The notes under the pieces were generated by a model, which saw only the letters and a program-made list of their open reading frames with translations, made no database searches and was not told the origin of the DNA. A program made the position numbers and the translations under genes. A stretch of 64,000 bases of DNA from Ashinkailepas kermadecensis (taxonomy: Eukaryota; Arthropoda; Thecostraca; Neolepadidae), in assembly GCA_034440615.1 (NCBI GenBank), contig JAOTOM010001615.1, forward strand, positions 1 to 64,000, read 5' to 3'. Below, piece by piece: positions 22,541 to 31,404 of the stretch (position 1 is its first letter; each line of letters opens with the position of its first letter).

Positions 22541-22597
22541 CTCCACACACGCACTTCCCCCTCGTCTCGCCGGGTACAATAGCCGCCCCGCCCCGGT

Positions 22598-23737
22598 ATG
22601 CCCGGGGACCCCCCGCCCCCTCGGGAGGACGGCGGGCGCCGGCCGCGGCCGGGAGCCCGCCTGCCCCCTCCTCAGGACCCCCCGGTGGGAGAATCGTTCG
22701 TGATTCTTACGAAAGCTGAGGGCTCGTGGACCCGAACCTCCCCGTTCGCGATCGCGAGGGAGCTGGACGGATGGACCGGTGGCGTAATTTCCGCCAAGGT
22801 CCTCCGCTCCGGTTCCCTTCTGGTCCGCGTAAGAGAGGCGGCCCATGCCCGTACACTGCTGAGCTTGGGCAGCTTCCTAGGATGCGAAACCGACGTTGAG
22901 ATGGCCGACAGACTAAATATGTCGTTTACTACGGCATATGCGCCCGAGCTCGCGGAGCTCTCAGAGGAAGAGCTCCCCGTGGAGCTCGGGCCGCAGGGAG
23001 TCTGCGAAGTAACGCGACTAGGCCGCCGAACCAGACCGGGCCCAGTTCTGAAACTGGGATTTGGGTCCCAGAACCCTCCCAGCCACGTCATGGCGGGCTA
23101 CCTAAGGGTGACACTCCGTCCCTGGACCCCGCCCCCTTCGCGCTGCACATACTGTCAGCGCTACGGACATCTGAGTCGGGCGTGCCGCGCGAAGACGCCA
23201 GTCTGCGGCCGTTGCGCCGAGAGCCACCCGTCGGAGACATGCGACACCGATGAGCTGCGGTGTGCGGCATGCCAGGGCCCGCACCTTGCCTCATCCCCTA
23301 GGTGCCCTGCCTGGCTATACGCCAAAGAAAGGCAGGCAAGTCGCCTCGCCACACAGCGCGGCGCTCGTTCCTCGCCCCCAGCCGTGTGGTCGTGCCCCAG
23401 GTTGGCCCCACTGTGGCCGACCCCAGCAGAGGCGGCTAAACGCCCCACACCCCTCTTGCCCGAACCGACAGAGCCCGCCCATTCCCCCTCCTCCCAACCT
23501 CACCCGCTGCCGGCCACGCGCCCCGCCCCCAGAGCGGGCCCGACCGTCTCCCCCCCCACCGCCAGCAGGCCGCCCCGTTGCCGGTCACGCGCCCAGCTCC
23601 CGTTGAGGGCCCCACTGACACTGGGCCCCCCTCTACCACAAGGCATCACCGCCGCCGGCTGCACGCCCCGCTCCCATAGCGAGCTGCTCGACCGCCCCCC
23701 CCATCCGCCTCCAGGCCGCTCAACCCACCAGGGCTAG
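22598..23737 (+). CDS. Non-LTR retrotransposon ORF1 protein with three zinc knuckles
   Basis: A 379-codon frame starts at the first ATG, 22598. Residues 1-30 are Pro/Arg-rich. About residues 31-170 resemble the RNA-binding portion of arthropod I/R1-type ORF1 proteins, with the typical segment VISAKVLRSGSLLVRV. Three CCHC knuckles follow: C183-x2-C-x4-H-x4-C196, C203-x2-C-x3-H-x4-C215 and C222-x2-C-x3-H-x6-C236. Such knuckles bind the element's RNA to form the ribonucleoprotein particle. From about residue 265 the chain is Pro-rich. The stop at 23735 is probably premature: a +1 shift leads into an open frame that runs to 23957 and abuts ORF2. No coding function for the host is implied. Confidence 0.88.
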   Translation: MPGDPPPPREDGGRRPRPGARLPPPQDPPVGESFVILTKAEGSWTRTSPFAIARELDGWTGGVISAKVLRSGSLLVRVREAAHARTLLSLGSFLGCETDVEMADRLNMSFTTAYAPELAELSEEELPVELGPQGVCEVTRLGRRTRPGPVLKLGFGSQNPPSHVMAGYLRVTLRPWTPPPSRCTYCQRYGHLSRACRAKTPVCGRCAESHPSETCDTDELRCAACQGPHLASSPRCPAWLYAKERQASRLATQRGARSSPPAVWSCPRLAPLWPTPAEAAKRPTPLLPEPTEPAHSPSSQPHPLPATRPAPRAGPTVSPPTASRPPRCRSRAQLPLRAPLTLGPPLPQGITAAGCTPRSHSELLDRPPHPPPGRSTHQG

Positions 23738-23741
23738 AGCC

Positions 23742-23957
23742 GTGTCCACACCGCCACCTCTGGGTCGCCAACCCTCCCGGTCCCCAGAGACCAGCCACCA
23801 CTCCCGTTCCCCGAGCCCGGACCCCCCTGGGGATCCAGAGCCTCCGTCCACCTCACCAGGGTCGTCCGACTCCTACGAGATGGACGACTCCGTCACGCCC
23901 TCACCGCCACATACACGCCTGCGAGGGCGTGAACACCACACCATAACACAACACTAA
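23742..23957 (+). pseudogene. Frameshifted C-terminal tail of retrotransposon ORF1
   Basis: A 71-codon Pro/Ser-rich frame continues the low-complexity C-terminus of ORF1 in a different frame and ends in TAA at 23955-23957. The stop overlaps the ATG of ORF2. This is where an intact ORF1 would be expected to end, so I infer a frameshift somewhere in the preceding C-rich stretch (about 23630-23740). Confidence 0.6.
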
Positions 23958-23959
23958 TG
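23955..23959 (+). promoter_or_regulatory. TAATG stop-start overlap between ORF1 and ORF2
   Basis: The ORF1-tail stop TAA and the ORF2 start ATG share a base. Overlaps of this kind are known in the silkworm non-LTR element SART1, where UAAUG supports translational coupling of ORF2 to ORF1. By analogy, ORF2 here may have been translated by termination-reinitiation. Confidence 0.65.
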
Positions 23960-24712
23960 CAGACACCCACCACTGAATTCTTGCTCCAATGGAATACGAG
24001 GTGTCTCATATCCCATTGGGCAGAATTCAAGGAATATATCATCAGAAATGAACCATTGATTGCCGCCGTTTAGAAGACCAGATGGCGCGACAATGATCCA
24101 TATAATTTTTTAATATTTGGTTATACTCTTTATTCCCAAAACAGAAACACTACATCCCACGGCAGCGGGGTAGCCTTATCCGTCTCGAACACCCTTCTCC
24201 ACCGCCCTATCTCCATTCCCAATGACCTGAATTTTATTGCAGTATCCGTCCAAATTGCACAACTAGAGCTTATTATACTTTCCCTCTATGTTCCTCCTAC
24301 ACATACACTATCTCTAACTTCTGTAACCAATCTCTTCGGTCTTCTCCCACACCCCTGTCTGGTGCTGGGTGATCTCAACGCCCACCACCAGGCATGGGGT
24401 TGTCATACCACATCCCAGCGCGGACACCATATTGAAACACTTCTCAACACCCACAACATGGCCTTTTTAAACGACCAAACACCCACACACAACACAGACA
24501 TCGCCCCGTTCCGCCCGTCTGCCATTGACCTCTCCCTAGCTCAGCTTCTATCTCACCCCTCTTCTCCTGGCACGTTCAACCCGACCCCCTTTTTAGTTAT
24601 CACTTTCCCATCCACGTCACCCTTGAACGCTCAGCCCAGTCTAGAGACCGTTTATTTATACCCAACTGGAACGTTCGCAAAGCCAAATGGCCATCTTTCT
24701 CCCAGGAAATAG
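23957..24712 (+). pseudogene. Retrotransposon ORF2, APE-type endonuclease domain (dead)
   Basis: From ATG 23957 the frame reads LLQWNTRCLISHWAEF, the N-terminal Asn motif of APE-like endonucleases, which nick target DNA to prime reverse transcription. At 24071 a TAG replaces the Gln codon expected in the V-Q-E-T motif. The next codon is AAG (Lys), where family members carry the catalytic Glu. The same frame resumes through the serine/glycine region, LYVPP and LGDLNAHHQAWG to RPSAIDLSLAQ. Near 24586-24595 (CCCCCTTTTTAG) the frame shifts. Downstream in the other frame, SYHFPI stands where SDHFPI is typical, so the catalytic Asp is also lost. The domain would be inactive. Confidence 0.87.
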
Positions 24713-24753
24713 ATAATATCATCCCACCCCTGTCTCACCCCCGAATTTCGGCA

Positions 24754-25641
24754 TTGCTCAATACCATATTACTCGCGGCAGAAAAGCACGTACCCAAAAC
24801 TCGTCGCCCACCCGAACGTAAATCCGTGCCGTGGTGGAACGACGAGTGCAAACGAGCCGTCGCCTCACGGCGGCGGGGTGAACGGAAATTTCGGAAAAAC
24901 CTCACAGTACAAAACATGGTAGAAGCCCGGGACGCAAAACTACGCTGTCAGCAAATTATCCTTTCGGCCAAGAAACACAGCTGGCAACTCTACTCCAACG
25001 TATTCAACCGTTTCACCCCCATCTCCCAAATCTGGAATCAACTTCGCTCCTTATCCAATGGCAGAGCCCCACACCGCGCATTCCCACAACTGACAATGAA
25101 CCAACAGCACATAACTGAGCCCACAGCCGTCGCGGAACACTTCCCCACTTATTACTCCGACATATCTTCCAACACTCAATACTCACAGCACACCACCTCA
25201 TTCCTTCGCGACACTCTTGCTACTTGCCACTTCGACTCAGACAACTCCGAACCCTACAACGCACCCTTTACCCCCTATGGACTAAATGTATCCCTCTCCA
25301 AGGTATCCAGTAGAGCTCCTGGACCTGATCACTTGACATATCTCTTCTTTCAAAATATCTCTGACTCTGGTAAAGATAACCTCCTCTCGGCAATAAATCA
25401 ACTATGGACTGACGGCACCTTTCCACCCTCTTGGTCTACTAGTACCATCATCCCTATACCTAAGCCTTCCAAACCTCGACATCTCCCCTCTAGCTATCCC
25501 CTATCTCTCTCAATAGTTGTGCTTGTAAAATTTTTGAGCGCATGGTCAATGGACGAATCAGAGTCTATCTCGAGAACAACAAAATTATATCCCCCTTTCA
25601 GAGCGGCTTCCGACCAATGCGAAGCACCGCTGACAACCTAG
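24754..25641 (+). pseudogene. Retrotransposon ORF2, endonuclease-RT linker and RT N-terminus
   Basis: This frame continues the protein after the first frameshift. It contains PWWNDECKRAVASRRR (residues about 27-42), a hallmark of the linker in I/R1/Jockey-type ORF2 proteins, then the RT fingers with SRAPGPDHLTYLFF, GTFPPSWSTSTIIPIPKP and a decayed SSYPLSLS where SSYRPISL is usual. True homology ends near 25520, where a second frameshift moves the protein into the frame starting at 25542. The remaining codons to 25641 are out of frame. Confidence 0.85.
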
Positions 25642-26084
25642 TCGAAATTGTGGATTCAATCCAGCGTGGTTTCGGGAAGAAATCCGAAACCATCGCCCTT
25701 TTTTTAGACCTAAAATCGGCGTTTAGCAAAGTACACAGTTCTGCCCTTCGAATTAAATTACACCGTATTGGTATCAAGGGCAGAATGGCCACCTGTATCA
25801 CAAACTTTCTAGAAAATCGCTCCTTCGTCGTCCGATGCGGCAACATTCATTCCCGGCCCCACACTCTCGACCAAGGCGTCCCGCAAGGCAGCGTCCTATC
25901 TCCAACCCTCTTTCTTATCATGATCAACGACGTATTAGAACAACTTCCCCTAATTTCTCCCCTGCTAAAATATTCTCTCTATGCCAATGATTTGGCTATT
26001 TGGTGTACGCACCCATCGGCAGATTCAGCGAATCACGTTATCCAACTCGCCATGAATCACATTGATTCATGGTGCTCCCTCTGA
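25542..26084 (+). pseudogene. Retrotransposon ORF2, reverse transcriptase palm (catalytic Asp lost)
   Basis: About 180 codons carry the RT core: ISPFQSGFRPMRSTADNLV (motif 2), LFLDLKSAFSKVHSSAL (motif A with its first Asp retained), DQGVPQGSVLSPTLF (motif B) and SLYANDLAIW at motif C. Functional non-LTR reverse transcriptases have YADD; here codon 25986-25988 is AAT (Asn) instead of GAT, a single G-to-A change that removes a metal-binding Asp. The frame ends in TGA (26082-26084), at a position where Trp is plausible in the CSLWGL-like context, and the protein continues in the same frame after it. Confidence 0.9.
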
Positions 26085-26609
26085 GGGCTACAGATCTCCC
26101 CCACCAAATCGGTCACTATGCTCTTTTTCCGGCTTCCCAGACACATCCCGCTTAGTAAACCGCTCCGCTATCGCGATCAAATTATCCCCCTCCAAACCTC
26201 CTTCAAATATCTCGGAATTATCCTCGACAAAGGACTTTATTTTCGCCCCCACATCACCTATATTAAACAGCGCTGCGCTGTTCGACTTAATCTCCTGCGC
26301 TGCATCTCCGGTCGCGACTGGGGTGCAGACAGGACGACTCTTACCAAAATGTACATTGCACTGATTCGTTCAATCCTGGAATACAATGCGTTTATCTTCG
26401 ATCATATATCTCCAACACTCACCAAGTCACTGGAATGCACACAAAATCACGCACTCCGCCTCATCACCGGAGCACACTGCACCACACCTACCACCAGTAT
26501 CCGGGGTGAGACCAACCTCCCTAGCCTACAACAACGCAGAACACTACAACTCGTCAGATACCACTTCAGGACAACAACACAGCTAAATCACCCCTCCAAT
26601 GTCGCATAG
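26085..26609 (+). pseudogene. Retrotransposon ORF2, RT thumb region
   Basis: In the same frame as the palm, ISPTKSVTMLFFRL is followed by FKYLGIILDKGLYFRPHITY, the conserved primer-grip/thumb motif of non-LTR RTs. Then come LTKMYIALIRSILEYNA and ALRLITGAHCTTPTTSI, typical of the I/Jockey/R1 group. A TAG at 26607 and further TGA codons near 26667 and 26688 separate it from the RNase H part, still in the same frame. Confidence 0.85.
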
Positions 26610-26753
26610 ACTAAACCCCCGGTTCGGCGTTCCAAAAATAAAATAAATACAGCATTGCCATTCACTTGAAGCAGGTTCTCACATCCACACTGAAATTTCC
26701 GGAGGTTACCCCTGACCGAGTTCCCCTCCCCCTCCCTTCTCCAATTTTGGCAC

Positions 26754-27683
26754 GTGAAACACCCAAAACTCGAGTACCACTTTAGGCACAATAAAATCCT
26801 GCTCACCCCCATCGAAGTCCAAGTTAAGTTTTTTGAATATCAAGAGGCCCACCCACAACAAACCCTCTTTTACACGGACGGCTCACGCACCAGCAATGGA
26901 ACGGGAGCCGCCTGGTGCGGTGGGCCCGACACTGGTCAAACCAAATTAATACTTCACCATTCGGTATACACAGCAGAACTAGTCGCCATACTCACTTGCC
27001 TCCAGCACATCACTGCGCAACACATCACTACAATATGCACTGACTCACGATCCTCCGTGGACGCCCTCGCGGCACTACACAATACCACGCACCCCACGCT
27101 CCACGCCATCCGACACCTCTATTATGACAACCACGCACACCTTCAGCTCACCCTGCTCTGGATCCCCGGACATAGGGGTATCTCGGGAAACGAAAGGGTA
27201 GATGGTCTCGCCCGCGCGGCGATCGACCTCCCCGCTAACAACGGAGCTCCGGTGCCCCCCGGGGATCTTCTATCCCTCACAAATAATGTATTAAACAAAT
27301 ATATTCAGGCCTGCTGGTCACACAACACCACACACCTACACGCTATCAAGCCCACACTCTCCAGCTGGCCCTCCTTCAACCAGCACACTCGTTTGAACGA
27401 GGTGGCACTCGCCAGAATTCGCCTCGGACACACCAAATTGACACACGATTACATTTTTCATCGACCACGTCGCCTTCCACTTTGTAGCACATGTCACGTC
27501 CACCTTACTGTCACCCATATCTTATTTAACTGTCCAGCATATGCTCCTCACCGTCGCGTATCATCCAGTATTTCACCAACATCCATTCACAACTTTCGCT
27601 TCGAGTTCTCCTCGGGAATGAGCACCCGGCACTCCTCGAGTTACTTGTCCGCTTTCTACAAGACACCAAACTCTCCGAACTGA
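26754..27683 (+). pseudogene. Retrotransposon ORF2, RNase H domain and C-terminal CCHC motif
   Basis: An uninterrupted 309-codon frame encodes an RNase H type I domain, which removes the RNA template strand after first-strand synthesis. All four carboxylates are present: Asp42 in YTDGSR, Glu75 in TAELVAI, Asp97 in CTDSRSSVDAL and Asp150 in NERVDGLAR. The catalytic-loop His is His140 in WIPGHRG. Near the C-terminus, C244-x2-C-x7-H-x4-C260 forms the zinc motif seen after RNase H in many I-like arthropod elements. This is the only ORF2 domain with intact active-site residues, but it lacks its own start context and depends on the broken upstream frame. Confidence 0.92.
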
Positions 27684-28382
27684 TCTAAAGCCTCCGTTGT
27701 ATTTACCTGATCCAAGCTAGTATGATGTGAAGTTAAAAGTTATATGACACGCGCTACACTCCTCACTGGCTGTATGACTCCGCTCCACACCTCTTCCTCT
27801 CCGACGTCGCAAAACACATACATTTAGGTTTTCTCACACTAGGTGGACAGGAACCGATCTAATTTGACCAAAACGGACGGATTTCCTTTTAAATTGCGCT
27901 TGGTCTTTTACCTACGGGTTTTCCAAGCAGATTGTTTTTCCCCTGTTTAGGGGTTTCCAAGCTTTAACTTAACATACACCGACACATACAAGGTCGGGCC
28001 TGAATCCCACGACTCGCTTTGGGTGCCAGGCCTCCGCTTCGCTTCGCTTCAGGTCTCAGGTGGGCAGTGGAGCCTCTCCGTAGGCTGTGAACTGCCCAAC
28101 CTCCAAATGTCCTTCCATTGTTATGATTGTATGTATGTATGTATGTATGTCTGAACATGTACCTGTTTGCCATGTATGTATCGTCCATCTACGTCGCACA
28201 GCGACCCACCCACCCGGCTGTGTGCCGCCAATGCCAAAAGCCCGTTCCGACACCGCCCAGCCCGACGTGGCCCGGACCCCATACGCAATGCAAGATTGGA
28301 TTCCACATTCGATCATGGTTTCATCGCTTAATTGGCCTGGCTTGATGTTTTCCATTACACTCATATCTGGTCGAATGCATAT
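27684..28382. other. Probable 3' UTR, then unclassified repeat-like sequence with (TGTA)n
   Basis: The first about 275 bases could be the 3' UTR of the retrotransposon. A (TGTA)n run lies at about 28124-28150, preceded by CTTCGCTTCGCTTC. I could not find a target-site duplication that would close the retrotransposon. Confidence 0.35.
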
Positions 28383-28660
28383 GTATTCAATAGCTGCACC
28401 TTATGATCAGAACTTTCTGTGCCCGGGTATGGTTTCTATGCCCCTATCATGAGCGACAAGTTTATAAATGGCCCTCTTGTTCCCATTAGTTGGATCACCA
28501 TACGTATTCAATAGCTGCACCTTATGATCAGGCCATTTTGTGTCCGGGTACTACATATATTGTCATGCCGCTATCATGAGCGACAAGTTTATAGCGACAG
28601 GCTTCGTGTCCCCATTAGTTGGATTACCATGGGGTTGAAACTTCTGCATCATAGATCATT
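28383..28660. repeat. Tandem duplication, ~121-bp unit
   Basis: GTATTCAATAGCTGCACC at 28383 recurs at 28504. Matching downstream blocks TATCATGAGCGACAAG and CCATTAGTTGGAT occur in both units. A third, decayed start may follow at about 28633. Confidence 0.85.
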
Positions 28661-28998
28661 TGCCGAGGAACTTTGTGTAGCACTCCATTGTGCAACTTTC
28701 CACGAGTTTATGGCTCGCTGAGCTTCCAACTGGACGATAATTTCGAACATAGAGACAAAATGCTAATGTGTAGCTCTAGATCATAGCTCCCTATCGCCGA
28801 AGCTACTGCAGCTCGGCAGTGTAATTGCAGTCAAACGTTCCATTAACTTCCACACTCTATCAATAGCGAAGTAATCGTTATCTCATCAGAAGCTGCCCTC
28901 CAGGCCCAGCCACGCTAACAGTCTCGAAACAAACCCACACGGTACGAGCGATATCCCTGTCCATCCTCAGCATCAGGCTCGGACCTGTTCTCTGCGGG
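28661..28998. other. No recognisable feature
   Basis: Unique-looking sequence between two tandem repeats. Confidence 0.3.
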
Positions 28999-29127
28999 AA
29001 GGCTGGCAAGGCGGACATACCAGTACTCCGTGAGAAGGCTGGCCAGGCGAACATACCAGTACTCCGTGAGAAGGCTGGCTAGTAGGACACACCAGTACTC
29101 CGTGAGAAGGCTGGCCAGACGGACGGG
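28999..29127. repeat. Minisatellite, 36-bp unit, ~3.5 copies
   Basis: Units begin AAGGCTGGC and end CCAGTACTCCGTGAG. Three full copies and one truncated copy. Confidence 0.92.
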
Positions 29128-29224
29128 TCTCACTGCCTATCCAATGACCACTGGCTGAGCAGTGAGCAAGCGCCAGACGCACCACCACACAGCAGCGGGC
29201 GCTGGTTCTGAGCGCGCCTGGTAG

Positions 29225-29336
29225 CCGCCAGCCGCCAGCCGCCAGCCGCCAGCCGCCAGCCGCCAGCCGCCCGCCGCCCGCCGCCTGCCGCCTGCCGGCT
29301 GGCGGCTGGCGGCTGGCGGCTGGCGGCTGGCAGGCC
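29225..29336. repeat. Heptamer array that folds back on itself
   Basis: (CCGCCAG)n runs about six units from 29225, passes through variant CCGCCCG and CCGCCTG units, then reverses to (CTGGCGG)n for about five units. The two halves are mutually complementary, giving a very GC-rich hairpin with roughly 35-45 paired bases. Confidence 0.93.
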
Positions 29337-30638
29337 GGTCGGCCTCATTGCTAGCCATTCGGATGCGGCCCGCTGGAGGTCGGAGGTCGCGGGTCAGCAG
29401 CCGCCAGTGCCCAGGTGGTCTGATCTAGGCTCGATCGCCGGCTATTGGCTGGCGAAGACATCACGGGCACGACACGGCGGCAGGCGACCGTTTCTGGCCG
29501 CGTGAATAGCGCGGATGTCGGACACGGACCAGCTGGCCAACCACATTCAGTTCGCGCAGATCAGGAGGTTTATTGCCATGAAACTCGCTGCCCCTCCCCT
29601 CACGACCACCGCCGCCATCAGAGGTGTCAGGTGGGAGCTTCTCGTCGCCGGCGGTCATAGTCGCCCAGCTGCGGCTGCTAGCCACGTGGCAGCTGGTGGT
29701 GATCATTATAACATGAACATTTTTTTCACGTTAATAGAACGCTTCACCAGTAACCACTACTCCAGTATCCTTTGTCCGCACTCGCACCCCTAACAAGCCC
29801 TAGCACTGGCTGACATTCATCGACGCTTCCGAAAGATTAGCATACCGTAGTCGACCGGAGAGCTGTAATCCCGGGGAATCGGTCCCTCGAGTTTGCGAGG
29901 GTATTAACCAGTACAGTGGAGTTCAGTTCAGTAGGGACAAACGAATAAATCGAGCCCCCTGTCGATATCGGTCAGGTGTAGGGGACTAACCGATGTCGGG
30001 CACGAGTAGGAGAGCACTCCGAATCAGTAGGGTAGACAGGGTTTCATAGATGAGGGTTGATGGCGACGGGGTCAAAGGCACCTGTCTGACAAGCATAAGT
30101 CTATGCTCCACCTGGCGGTGAAACTACGTGATGAAATACACATGTTCGCTGTTCAAAATGCGTCAGTTGACCTGGGACGCCCTGGTTACGGTGCTGACCA
30201 GAACAGACAGAGCACGGATCGAACGCGGAGCCCAGAGAGGCTTCATTCTCCTGATTCTGATTTTACCATAAACAAGCGAAGCTCTAAGACATATTCCAAG
30301 CGTAGCAGTTGAACTTGTTTTACGGTTTCAAGAGGGTCAATTCATACTAAGTACACTTCAACTTCAACGTATGCTGCAGCTGCATCCCCATAACAGTCGC
30401 CAGTGGCTGTCGAGGGTCGAACCGTCCACGCAACAGTCAACAACCGTTGTAGACTGTACGTCTGCCCCCACGCCAGCGGTCGTCGCACTTAGTTCACTGG
30501 TCGATGCCGAGAGGCCTAATGGGACCCGAACAGGCGCAGCGGGAGCAAATCATCGGCTATCTGACTTGGAAACGAGCTCTGAATTAGGTGCCAGACGCGG
30601 CGCGTTGCGTTCGGATGTCAGTCGTATTCCTCCTGATG
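29337..30638. other. No recognisable feature
   Basis: Mixed sequence with short open frames. I recognise no family. Confidence 0.3.
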
Positions 30639-31150
30639 GCAGGGCGACTGGCGGGGTACTGTCGCGGCCGGTGGCAGGACGACTGGCGGATACTGTCGCG
30701 GCCAGTGACAGGGCGACTAGCGGGTACTGTCCCGGCCAGTGACAGGGCGACTAGCGGGTACTGTCCCGGCCAGTAGCAGGGCGACTAGCGGGTACTGTCG
30801 CGGCCGGTGGCAGGACGACTGGCGGGTACTGTCGCGGCCGGTGGCAGGGCCACTAGCGGGTACTGTCCCGGCCAGTGACAGGGCGACTAGCGGGTACTGT
30901 CCCGGACAGTAGCAGGGCGACTAGCGGGTACTGTCGCGGCCGGTGGCAGGACGACTGGCGGGTACTGTCGCGGCCGGTGGCAGGGCCACTAGCGGGTACT
31001 GTCGCTGACGGTGGCAGGGCGACTAGCGGGTACTGTCCCGGCCAGTGACAGGGCGACTAGCGGATACTGTCCCGGCCGGTAGCAGGGCGACTAGCGGGTC
31101 CTGTCCCGGTTGGTGGCAGGGCGACTGGCGGGGTTCTGTCGCGGCCGGTA
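30639..31150. repeat. Minisatellite, 34-bp unit, ~15 copies
   Basis: The unit is GGCGACTAGCGGGTACTG followed by TCCCGGCCAGTGACAG. Variants (TCGCGGCCGGTGGCAG; GACGACTGG; GGCCACTAG) recur in the same order, for example around 30783-30870 and 30920-31005. This indicates a higher-order duplication of about four units. Confidence 0.93.
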
Positions 31151-31404
31151 AACGACGTGGTCTGCACAGGAGACACCGTGGCGCGTACGGTCCGATTACT
31201 GTGACCACAAGAGACAGGCGAACCATCGCTTGACTACCGCGAGACGTCGCTTCGGATCTCAGATATATTAATCCTCACACGACGGCGGAAGAGGGTCATA
31301 ACGAACATCTCCCTCATTAACTTTTGTTCTAAGCAGGATATTAATATTCTGTAGCCGGCATTGTATGGCTAAATCCTGGAACTTTTAGGACTATTTGAAA
31401 TATT

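Larger units (their letters stand above)
22598..27683 (+). mobile_element. I/LOA-like non-LTR retrotransposon (coding span), inactive
   Basis: The gene order is ORF1 (zinc-knuckle protein) followed by ORF2 with APE-type endonuclease, reverse transcriptase and RNase H. That order is known from the I, LOA and related non-LTR groups; Jockey and CR1 elements normally lack RNase H. The coordinates cover the coding part only. No target-site duplication or 3' tail could be identified, though the 3' UTR may extend to about 27960. ORF2 is broken by stop codons (24071, 26082, 26607 and others in the 26610-26750 linker) and two frameshifts (near 24590 and 25520). At least three endonuclease or reverse-transcriptase active-site residues are substituted. 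Exact clade assignment needs a reverse-transcriptase phylogeny. Confidence 0.9.

Noticed and set aside
22598..27683. Retrovirus or LTR retrotransposon
   Set aside because: There is no protease, integrase or LTR. The endonuclease is APE-type at the N-terminus of ORF2, which is diagnostic of non-LTR elements.
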